From an uncultured delta proteobacterium (GTDB lineage: Bacteria; Desulfobacterota; WTBG01; CAIYCZ01), in the NCBI GenBank assembly GCA_903924805.1, contig CAIYCZ010000009.1, positions 1 to 15,727 on the forward strand: DNA of 15,727 nucleotides, read 5' to 3'. The notes under the pieces are model-generated. The model ran no database searches. It was not told the DNA's origin and was given only the letters and a program-made list of their open reading frames with translations. Shown here piece after piece: positions 1 through 5,869 of this stretch; the first letter of the stretch is position 1, and every line of letters starts with the position of its first letter. The position numbers were made by a program, and so were the translations under genes.

Positions 1-125
1 ATACAGGTATTATAGGGAATAATATCGCTGGTTTTCAGCACAAACACCTCTTCTGCCTCTCCCAATCGATAGAGGATGAGCAACAGAAGAAACGTGGCAT
101 GCAAAATTTTAGAGCACTGGTGCAT
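1..125 (-). CDS. N-terminal part of exported ABC-type substrate-binding-like protein (cut by window edge)
   Basis: Reading leftwards from an ATG at 125-123, 41 codons stay open to the window edge. Seen: a basic start with a Lys near residue 6, a hydrophobic run (ATFLLLLILY) at about residues 10-19, then a likely signal-peptidase region around GEAEE. The mature start reads EEVFVLKTSDIIPYN. This resembles, from memory, the start of ABC transporter substrate-binding proteins of the PF04392 type, which often begin with a 'VLKS(S/A)DI.PY' strand. Such proteins act in the periplasm as solute receptors. There is no clear Shine-Dalgarno upstream. The gene diverges from the ketosynthase block and is probably not part of it. 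The hydrophobic leader plus the coherent mature start make a real gene likely; the family call is tentative because only 41 residues are visible. Confidence 0.6.
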   Translation of the reverse strand, partial: MHQCSKILHATFLLLLILYRLGEAEEVFVLKTSDIIPYNTC

Positions 126-262
126 GATTAAGCGTGAGTTAACCCGGCAAGTAAAAAGGGTTGTTTTTGATTAAAGTTATATATGGTTATGATATTAGGA
201 TTGATAGTTACCGGCATGTTTTTACATTTAAAGCATAGAACGAAATCAACTACAAGTATTTA

Positions 263-323
263 TTTGGCTAAAATGAACCAAGTTTTCCGCCTCCAACCAT
301 GGTTTTGGCTGAAATAAACCAAA
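263..323. promoter_or_regulatory. Two tandem TTTGG-N10-CCAA(A/G) dyads, possible activator sites
   Basis: A 20-base element at 263-282 recurs at 304-323 with 17 of 20 positions identical. Both have the form TTTGG-N10-CCAA(A/G), an inverted repeat; the second copy is perfect over 5+5 bases. They lie 41 bases apart, close to four helical turns, so both would face the same side of the DNA. They sit about 145-205 bases upstream of the start point predicted from the sigma-54-like site at 442-458, where enhancer-binding-protein sites normally lie. The function is inferred; no regulator gene is visible in the window. Confidence 0.4.
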
Positions 324-441
324 AGTATCCAGGGTAAAATCCTTTGATTGCATGATGGCGCTATGCCATGACAGGTGATAATATGTTAAAATAACTTCAC
401 TATTTTATTATGCTGATTTAAATCATAGGGCCCCCGAATAT

Positions 442-458
442 TTGGCACCTTCCTTGTA
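442..458 (+). promoter_or_regulatory. Sigma-54-type (-24/-12) promoter ahead of KS-alpha
   Basis: The sequence reads TTGGCAC-CTTCC-TTGTA, against the sigma-54 consensus TTGGCAC-N5-TTGC(A/T). The GG (444-445) and the -12 G (456) are separated by exactly ten bases, as required. The only departure in the core is T for C at 457. The start point would be near 469, giving a leader of about 80 bases before the GTG at 548. If used, transcription would need an ATP-dependent enhancer-binding activator. A sigma-70 promoter in the same region is not excluded. Confidence 0.45.
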
Positions 459-547
459 ATATCTTTATTAAACAAAATTGAACCATTTACATTATTGATA
501 CCAACGTCTGATATTAAAATTTAAAGCCATCCATAGGGATTAAAGCA

Positions 548-1897
548 GTGACCGCGTACTTCTCCAAAAACTGGGAAAAGAAAAAAAGGCAGCAAAAAAG
601 GGTAGTCATAACGGGGATAGGGGCAGTAACCCCTCTGGGAAATGATATACAGACAACCTGGGAAAACCTCATCAGAGGAAAGTCGGGTATCGGCCCGGTT
701 ACCATTTTTGACGCTTCTACCTATCCGGTAAAAATTGCTGCTGAGGTAAAAAACTTCAATTTTGAAACTCTGATTTTCTCTGAAGAACTGGACCGGTTTC
801 TTGGACGCAGCACCAGGTTCTGCCTCAGTGCTGCCAGCGAAGCATTTAAAAGCGCGCACCTGAATCTTGAGGACATGGACACAGAGAATGTCGGTATATC
901 GCTTGGCTCAAATGAAGAATATGCCGCCATGTCGCTGTTTGACCGCATGTTTGACGCTGAAAAAATAGTTGAGAGCATCAAAGCCCGAAAGCAAGTGCAG
1001 CCAAACGGTCCTACCAATGCTCATCTTTTTTCCTCAAGGCCGCTTGGCCAGATCTGGCCGCTGCGCAGAAGCGCTCACATGGCTGCAAATCTCCTTTCCA
1101 TACTGCACAATATTCAGGGGCCGATCAGCACGACCTCAAGTGCCTGTGCTTCATCTGCGCAAGCCATTGGAAAGGCGATGCGCATGATCCAGGATGGAGA
1201 TGCAGAGGTTGTTATTTCCGGCGGATGCGACTCTATCATTGGCGAGACAGCCCTGGCCGGCTTTTCACTCCTTGGCACCCTTTCCAAACATAACGCAGAG
1301 CCTGAAAAAGCCTCCCGACCCTTTGATCTGAAGCGGGATGGATTTATTCTGGGAGAGGGAGCAGGAATCCTCGTGTTAGAAGAGCTTTCCCACGCGAAAA
1401 AACGCAATGCACCCATTCTTGCAGAACTTGCCGGCTACGGATCCTCATCTAATGCCTACCGGCTTACCTCGTCTCCGGAGGATGGGAGCGGATCTGATAT
1501 CTGTATCGGGAAAGCATTACAGGACGCCGGATGCACTATTGAAGATATAGACCATATAAATGCCCATGGAACTTCAACCTATATAAACGACAAGTGCGAG
1601 ACAGCTGCTATTAAAAAAGTGTTTAATGAGCGCGCCTATGACATTCCGGTGAGTTCCAATAAATCTATGCTGGGACATCTTATTGCCAGTGCTGCCTCCA
1701 TAGAGCTCATCATCAGTGTACTCACCCTCAAAGGGGGCATAATTCCTGCGACCATAAACTACGAGAATCCTGATCCTGAGTGTGATTTGGACTATGTCCC
1801 GAACGAGCCCCGGGAAAAGCAGGTAGAGACCATTCTATCCAATTCCTTTGCCTTTGGAGGACAGAACGCATCCCTGGTAGTGAAAAAATTTAACTGA
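548..1897 (+). CDS. Beta-ketoacyl-ACP synthase, KS-alpha type (FabF-like)
   Basis: This is a 449-residue thiolase-fold condensing enzyme of FabF/type II PKS KS-alpha class. It catalyses decarboxylative Claisen condensation of malonyl-ACP with an acyl thioester. The N-terminal strand VVITGIGAVTPLG is typical. The catalytic triad is complete: Cys200 in SSACASS, His340 in NAHGTST and His377 in KSMLGH, with the conserved Lys372; the C-terminal NSFAFGGQN loop is present. The only usable start is GTG at 548 (the frame opens at 518), with a weak AGGG upstream. It adds about 17 residues rich in Lys/Arg before the usual FabF start. The extra segment around residues 140-180 (KQVQPNGPTN...WPLRR) fits the usual cap region. 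It leads the plus-strand block and is followed after 295 bases by a catalytically altered homologue, the classic alpha/beta arrangement. Family assignment is secure; substrate is unknown. Confidence 0.93.
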   Translation: MTAYFSKNWEKKKRQQKRVVITGIGAVTPLGNDIQTTWENLIRGKSGIGPVTIFDASTYPVKIAAEVKNFNFETLIFSEELDRFLGRSTRFCLSAASEAFKSAHLNLEDMDTENVGISLGSNEEYAAMSLFDRMFDAEKIVESIKARKQVQPNGPTNAHLFSSRPLGQIWPLRRSAHMAANLLSILHNIQGPISTTSSACASSAQAIGKAMRMIQDGDAEVVISGGCDSIIGETALAGFSLLGTLSKHNAEPEKASRPFDLKRDGFILGEGAGILVLEELSHAKKRNAPILAELAGYGSSSNAYRLTSSPEDGSGSDICIGKALQDAGCTIEDIDHINAHGTSTYINDKCETAAIKKVFNERAYDIPVSSNKSMLGHLIASAASIELIISVLTLKGGIIPATINYENPDPECDLDYVPNEPREKQVETILSNSFAFGGQNASLVVKKFN

Positions 1898-1911
1898 GCG
1901 GTCAGCGCGGG

Positions 1912-2196
1912 GTGACCACGAAGACGGTAGGCATCTCTCCACACAGAACGACCGTTGAGAAAAATCGATGCGTTTATCAAACAAAGCACGGGGATCTGGC
2001 ATTAATTTCTACCGGCTACAGCACCTTACCCATACAAAGTTCAACCACCCCACAGTCTAAACCTGCCACCAGTCACATCAGGGCTGACTCTAACTATGTG
2101 GATTCTTTCCACCTACATCCGGATGTAACACAGAGCCGTTCAAGCCGCGTTTTTATACATGCACCTGAACATTTAAGCACGGCAATAAGCATATGA
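1912..2196 (+). CDS. Doubtful small ORF between the two ketosynthases
   Basis: The 295-base gap between the ketosynthase genes contains one open frame of 94 codons starting at a GTG. It overlaps the next gene's ATG by ATGA, which would allow translational coupling; KS-beta has no clear Shine-Dalgarno of its own. The protein is Ser/Thr/His-rich, lacks hydrophobic patterning and resembles nothing I recognise. No ribosome-binding site precedes it. It could be a chance frame in spacer, or leader translation helping KS-beta. Nothing else is visible in this gap. Confidence 0.2.
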   Translation: MTTKTVGISPHRTTVEKNRCVYQTKHGDLALISTGYSTLPIQSSTTPQSKPATSHIRADSNYVDSFHLHPDVTQSRSSRVFIHAPEHLSTAISI

Positions 2197-3485
2197 ACAG
2201 AAGAGCAGTCATTACCGGCCTGGGGGTTATATCCCCCGTGGGAATTGGAATAGAGGAAAACTGGAAGCACCTCCTTGAGGGAACGTCGGGGATTGAACGA
2301 TTCTCACGCCTCAATGCTGAGCACCTTCCGGTTGTGCTGGGTGCAGAGGTTAAAAATTTCAACCCCAAACAGTTCATAACAGATAAGAGGGCCCTCCGGC
2401 TTTCTTTCTTAAACGTACATCTTGCTCTTGCTGCTGCCAAGCTTGCGGTTGATGATGCACAAATCCCTCTTGACCGGATAGACTCCACCCGGTTCGGGGC
2501 AATCATTGGGTCAGGGGGTGCTGGATTTGATGACGGACCGGACCTTGAAGACCTGAAGGAACCGATTCTCAGATCCTGGGATGAAGAAAAAAAGAAATTC
2601 GACTCTTCCAAATTTGGCGCACAGGGGGTGCCTGTTGCCTATCCCCTGTATATGCTAAAATGCCTGCCCAATACTGCCTTCTACTACATTTCTCTTTTTT
2701 ATAATATCCAGGGAGAAAATGATAACATCATTTCTTCCTACACGGGCGGCTCACAGGCCATCGGTGATGCCTTTCGCTCGATCAGGCGCGGCGATGCAGA
2801 CATACTTATCGCCGGTGGCTATGACTCACTGATTACCCCAAATACTATCTTCAGCCTCCATGCATTGAAGATGCTTTCATCCCAACAGGATCCCGCATGT
2901 GCCCCACGTCCCTTTGACAGCCTGCGTGACGGCATGATTGCCGGTGAGGGCGAAGGATTTGTAATCATGGAGGAGCTCGCCCACGCACAGAAGCGGGGGG
3001 CTCACCTGTACGCTGAGATATCCGGCTATGGCAATGCTTCAAGTGCATACCACGTTTACAATCCGTCTCCTACCGGCGACGGGATCAGGAGAGCGGTACT
3101 GCGGGCGCTGCAGGATGCGGCATGTGCGGCAGAATCGATTGACTGGGTCAATGCAGATGGTATTGCGACACAGGAGAGCGACCGGGCAGAAGCTCACGCG
3201 CTTACATCAGTGTTCGGGGAATATCTTCCCCGCATCCCGGTAAGTGCTACAAAATCAATGACCGGGCATTTGGGAGCGGCTTCAGGATCGGTGGAGGCTA
3301 TATACTCAATTCTTGCTCTTCAAAACGGTATTCTCCCTCCAACTATTAACTATGAACATCCGGATCCCGGCTGTGCCCTGGACCTGGTTATACAAACTCC
3401 CCGAGAGAAAAAGATAAACACAGCTCTCACCATTAATCAGGGTATTGGCGGCCAGTGTACCGCACTCATTTTAAATGTGGTATAA
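2193..3485 (+). CDS. KS-beta / chain-length-factor-like ketosynthase without nucleophile
   Basis: This 430-residue protein is a full-length thiolase-fold homologue of KS-alpha (AVITGLGVISPVG at the N-terminus, INQGIGGQC near the C-terminus). At the nucleophile position the motif is ISSYTGGSQAIG, so Tyr183 replaces Cys. The first catalytic His is replaced by Asp322 (NADGIAT for NAHGTST). Lys354 and His359 in KSMTGH remain. In type II PKSs the non-condensing partner (CLF) lost its Cys, usually to Gln; it dimerises with KS-alpha, shapes the chain-length tunnel and may assist decarboxylation. By analogy this protein probably forms a heterodimer with the product of the preceding gene. The reading frame is uninterrupted and otherwise well conserved, arguing for a functional non-catalytic subunit rather than decay. 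The Tyr/Asp pair is unusual. Alternative: a decarboxylase-only KS. Confidence 0.88.
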   Translation: MNRRAVITGLGVISPVGIGIEENWKHLLEGTSGIERFSRLNAEHLPVVLGAEVKNFNPKQFITDKRALRLSFLNVHLALAAAKLAVDDAQIPLDRIDSTRFGAIIGSGGAGFDDGPDLEDLKEPILRSWDEEKKKFDSSKFGAQGVPVAYPLYMLKCLPNTAFYYISLFYNIQGENDNIISSYTGGSQAIGDAFRSIRRGDADILIAGGYDSLITPNTIFSLHALKMLSSQQDPACAPRPFDSLRDGMIAGEGEGFVIMEELAHAQKRGAHLYAEISGYGNASSAYHVYNPSPTGDGIRRAVLRALQDAACAAESIDWVNADGIATQESDRAEAHALTSVFGEYLPRIPVSATKSMTGHLGAASGSVEAIYSILALQNGILPPTINYEHPDPGCALDLVIQTPREKKINTALTINQGIGGQCTALILNVV

Positions 3486-3519
3486 TTTACTATTTTGCTA
3501 GTAATAGCCCTAACCTGAG

Positions 3520-3818
3520 ATGAGGACGGAGCAGGTGAAATTAAAAGATACGGTTGCCATTGTTAGTGGAGCATCAGGAGGAATAGGGAAATCTATTGCA
3601 GTCCATCTGGCTGCAGAGGGCGCAGCCGTTGTGTGTATCTGCTACAGCAACAGCCGGAAGACTGAAGAGGTTGTCCAGAGCGTTCAGGATGCGAGAGGAA
3701 CAGCCCCCAGCTTCCCGGGGAGGGCTTGATGCGTTTACCCGCGCTTGCCCACCGTAGAGCTTGCTCCGAAAAATATACCGGTGAAGTTGTCCGGTTTGAC
3801 GGAGGTTTTCGAGGTTAA
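3520..3818 (+). pseudogene. Degraded 3-oxoacyl-ACP reductase (fabG-like SDR)
   Basis: The first about 60 codons encode a good SDR start (VAIVSGASGGIGKSIA, the TGxxxGIG nucleotide-binding loop) that breaks down after residue 65 and stops at 3727-3729. Homology then continues in other frames: SRGGLDAFTRA (3713-3745, frame +1), matching the SxKxGLxAFTRA segment after the catalytic Tyr; VELAPKNI (3754-3777, frame 0), matching the ELAPKNIRVN strand; and TGEVVRFDGGFRG ending in a stop at 3818 (frame +2), matching the FabG C-terminus. At least two internal deletions are implied. About 150 residues are missing, including the catalytic Ser and Tyr, and the Lys is Arg. FabG is normally about 246 residues. 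The position between KS-beta and ACP is where a cluster ketoreductase belongs. The ATG at 3520 or GTG at 3535 could have been the start. Confidence 0.85.
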
Positions 3819-3854
3819 GCACCGCAAACTTTATAGAAAGGATGAACAGGCACC

Positions 3855-4271
3855 ATGATGGATGAAAAAGAAATTTTTGAAAAGGTAAAGAAAAGTATTG
3901 TGGACGCGTTAGGCTCTGATGAAAAAGACGTAAGGCCCGAAGCCCTACTGTTTGATGATCTCGGGGCAGAATCCCTTGATCTGCTTGACATTATTTTTCG
4001 CCTCGAAAAAGCGTTTACCATCAAGCTTCCCCGGACCAGCATTCAGAAAAAATTCCTTGCCGCAGAAGGTCTTACAGAGAAAGACATGATTGTTGATGGA
4101 GCGCTCACTGCGCTGGGGGCAGAAAAACTCAGGGAAAAAATGCCGGAAGTTGACCGTGAGCGTATCCATGAGGGATTCCATGTTGATGACATACCACTCC
4201 TGTTTACCGTACAAACCTTTGTTACCATGGTGAAATGGGCTCTTGCAGAAAAAGAAATGGCGGGGGCATAG
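3855..4271 (+). CDS. Acyl carrier protein with enlarged C-terminal half
   Basis: This 138-residue protein carries growing acyl chains on a 4'-phosphopantetheine arm. The attachment motif DDLGAESLD places the modified serine at Ser40, followed by the helix-II pattern LLDIIFRLEKAF. Normal ACPs have about 80 residues and end soon after with a 'TVxDxVxxI' helix. Here the equivalent FTVQTFVTMV lies at about 117-126, so roughly 50 residues (about 62-112, including LREKMPEVDRERIHEG) are inserted between helix II and helix IV. Translation could start at ATG 3855 or 3858; an AAGGA lies about 12 bases upstream. The gene sits directly before holo-ACP synthase, seven bases apart, so the carrier and its activating enzyme are probably co-translated. 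The ACP call is firm; what the insertion does is unknown. Confidence 0.9.
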   Translation: MMDEKEIFEKVKKSIVDALGSDEKDVRPEALLFDDLGAESLDLLDIIFRLEKAFTIKLPRTSIQKKFLAAEGLTEKDMIVDGALTALGAEKLREKMPEVDRERIHEGFHVDDIPLLFTVQTFVTMVKWALAEKEMAGA

Positions 4272-4278
4272 GGTTTCT

Positions 4279-4644
4279 ATGACCATCGGAACCGATATTA
4301 CTGAGGTTAAAAGAATCGAACAGCTGGTTAATACTCATGCACAGTTTGTGACCCGTGTTTTTACGCCCCGGGAAATAGCATACTGTGATCAGAAAAAGAA
4401 TAAATACGAGCATTTTGCAGCGCGTTTTGCAGCAAAAGAGAGTGTCATGAAGGCAGTAGGGAAAGGGTGGCTGCAGGGCCTCAGCTGGACTGATATTGAG
4501 ATCATAAACCTTCCTTCCGGCGAGCCACGCGTCAATGCGTATGGCACCTTAAAAGAGGTCATGGTGCAAAAAAACATAACAGCCCTGTCTGTGTCGCTTT
4601 CTCACTGTAAAAACTATGCAGTGGCCATGGTGGTTGCACAGTGA
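4279..4644 (+). CDS. acpS: Holo-[acyl-carrier-protein] synthase (AcpS-type phosphopantetheinyl transferase)
   Basis: This 121-residue protein transfers 4'-phosphopantetheine from CoA to the ACP serine. The length and motifs fit trimeric AcpS: IGTDITEVKRIE at the start with Mg-binding Asp6, ARFAAKESVMKAVG with Glu54, and the C-terminal SLSHCKNYAVAMV strand. The frame could open twelve codons earlier at a TTG inside the ACP gene, but ATG 4279 puts the protein start exactly where AcpS proteins begin, so I chose it. It follows the ACP gene by seven bases. A cluster-specific AcpS beside an unusual ACP suggests dedicated activation of that carrier; the genome may also hold a housekeeping copy. Confidence 0.92.
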   Translation: MTIGTDITEVKRIEQLVNTHAQFVTRVFTPREIAYCDQKKNKYEHFAARFAAKESVMKAVGKGWLQGLSWTDIEIINLPSGEPRVNAYGTLKEVMVQKNITALSVSLSHCKNYAVAMVVAQ

Positions 4645-4789
4645 TCAATTACTGCTGGGTGTAACCCTGGAGAGTTTTCAGGAAGATGGCAGCATTATTA
4701 GGGCAAAAGCCCTTGTTAACGAGAACCCGGCCGCAACCCTCGGGGCTGGGTTTGCGCATGTGTCCCGCGAAGAATACCTGCAGACATAG
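4616..4789 (+). pseudogene. Orphan C-terminal fragment, possibly hotdog 3-hydroxyacyl dehydratase
   Basis: Across the AcpS stop codon an overlapping frame runs from an ATG at 4616 (or TTG 4634) to TAG at 4787-4789, at most 57 codons. From about residue 15 it looks protein-like: VTLESFQEDGSIIRAKA, then NENPAATLGAGFAH and VSREEYL. The pattern of strand, DG turn, strand, strand is what the last third of a FabZ/MaoC-like hotdog dehydratase looks like, and such a gene would be expected in this pathway. I cannot recognise the family firmly. The N-terminal two thirds are absent, so this is more likely the remains of a deleted gene than a functional microprotein. No ribosome-binding site is evident. 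Confidence 0.35.
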
Positions 4790-4848
4790 TGTGCGTGACA
4801 AGTGCTTGGCGTTGAACCTTCAACCTCTCATGAGTATAAGGAGCTGGC

Positions 4849-5676
4849 ATGAAAGTACAGATACCCGGTTTAAATAGTTCCGGCAGCACCCGCCCCGATG
4901 CGGTTGAGCGGGTGTCTCCGGGAAGGCGCATTTTCAATGATGCCTTTATTACCCGCGGAAAAAACAGTTCACTGGCCAGTTTCTATGTCACCCTTGCTGC
5001 CCGGCTGGATGCTGCAGAACAGTTTATCGAAGCGTCTTTTAAGCGCACCGGCGTCCGGCCGTCTCGTACCTGTCTTTTTGTGAAGGCATGCGCGCTGGCC
5101 CTCAGGAAGCACCCCGGGGTGAATTACATGTTGTCAGGCAGTGGCAGAAAAATTATAAAGCCGTCATCCATTGACATCGGCGTAAGTGTTGCCGGCGAGG
5201 GGACGTTTACGCCGGTGATTGTTCTGCGCAGCGCAGATCAAAAATCTATTCTTGAAATCAGCACCTGGCTCAGGCAGGAAAGTGAAAAAGCCCGGGCCAC
5301 TGAAGCCGTGAACATGGCCCTTCTGGACCGCCTGGGCCGTTTTCTGCCATTCACTTTCCTCAGAAAGTTGTTCCTGCGTTATTATATTAATCATCACCGG
5401 GTGCGCAGGGATATGGTTGGAACCTTCCAGATATCCATGCTGCACGGCCCTGAAGTCGAGCTGGGGGGGGGGATAACGTTTCTTACCACTGCGATTCTCG
5501 GGGTAGGGGGAAAATCTTTAATGCCCTGTGAACGCAACGGGACACTATCCTGGTCCCCGTGCGTGCGCATGACCCTTAATGCAGACCACCGCATGGTGGA
5601 CGGGATGAAGGCTGTTAATTTCGGCAGGGAGATAGTGCGCCTGCTGGAAAACCCGGAGGAGCTGGAAGACCGATGA
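4849..5676 (+). CDS. Stand-alone CAT-fold acyltransferase (2-oxoacid dehydrogenase E2 catalytic-domain family)
   Basis: This is a 275-residue protein with an E2 catalytic-domain fold and neither lipoyl nor E1/E3-binding domains. The family motif DHRxxDG is present as NADHRMVDG with His247 as general base and Asp251. FVKACALALRKHPGVNYML (from about residue 77) and IDIGVSVAGEGTFTPVI (from about 108) match the conserved core. In full E2 enzymes this domain moves acyl groups between lipoate and CoA; stand-alone copies next to KS and ACP genes presumably move an acyl chain from ACP or CoA to another acceptor. A basic, hydrophobic stretch at about 165-187 (FLPFTFLRKLFLRYYINHH) could be a membrane-facing surface. 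A strong Shine-Dalgarno, TAAGGAG at 4837-4843, lies five bases before the ATG. A second member of the family is at 7029-8000. Family confident, acceptor unknown. Confidence 0.82.
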   Translation: MKVQIPGLNSSGSTRPDAVERVSPGRRIFNDAFITRGKNSSLASFYVTLAARLDAAEQFIEASFKRTGVRPSRTCLFVKACALALRKHPGVNYMLSGSGRKIIKPSSIDIGVSVAGEGTFTPVIVLRSADQKSILEISTWLRQESEKARATEAVNMALLDRLGRFLPFTFLRKLFLRYYINHHRVRRDMVGTFQISMLHGPEVELGGGITFLTTAILGVGGKSLMPCERNGTLSWSPCVRMTLNADHRMVDGMKAVNFGREIVRLLENPEELEDR

Positions 5677-5750
5677 TCCTTTGCTTCTGCATCGTTATTG
5701 TCTATGCCTGTTTTCTGCCGCGGTTTTTTGATACGAACCGCCTGAGGTAA
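5673..5750 (+). CDS. 25-residue hydrophobic, Cys-rich ORF coupled to the acyltransferase
   Basis: An ATG at 5673 overlaps the TGA of the upstream acyltransferase gene as ATGA and opens a 25-codon frame ending in TAA at 5748-5750. The peptide starts MILCFCIVIVYACFLP and ends with a charged tail (DTNRLR). It would therefore make one short membrane segment with three cysteines followed by a basic end. Such overlaps are typical of translational coupling. It may be a small membrane-anchored partner of the acyltransferase, the stub of a deleted membrane protein, or chance. The rest of the 193-base gap up to 5869 shows nothing further. Confidence 0.3.
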   Translation: MILCFCIVIVYACFLPRFFDTNRLR

Positions 5751-5869
5751 TGACCGTGTAATACCTGTATCTCAAAACTAATACATGCGTGCGTTACAGA
5801 ACATCGTGCTGCACCAGTTACCCGTAAACAGTTGCCGTTAAATCTATTAAAACATCCAGGGGTAATAAC

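Noticed and set aside
4243..4278. Longer AcpS starting at TTG 4243 inside the ACP gene
   Set aside because: The added twelve residues are unlike AcpS, and ATG 4279 gives the family's normal N-terminus.
4686..4877. 63-codon plus-strand frame across the acpS-acyltransferase gap
   Set aside because: It overlaps the acyltransferase start and its content is not protein-like; the frame 4616-4789 explains the coding signal better.
4849..5676. Pyruvate or 2-oxoglutarate dehydrogenase E2 subunit
   Set aside because: There is no lipoyl or subunit-binding domain, and no E1 or E3 gene nearby; context is a ketosynthase/ACP locus.
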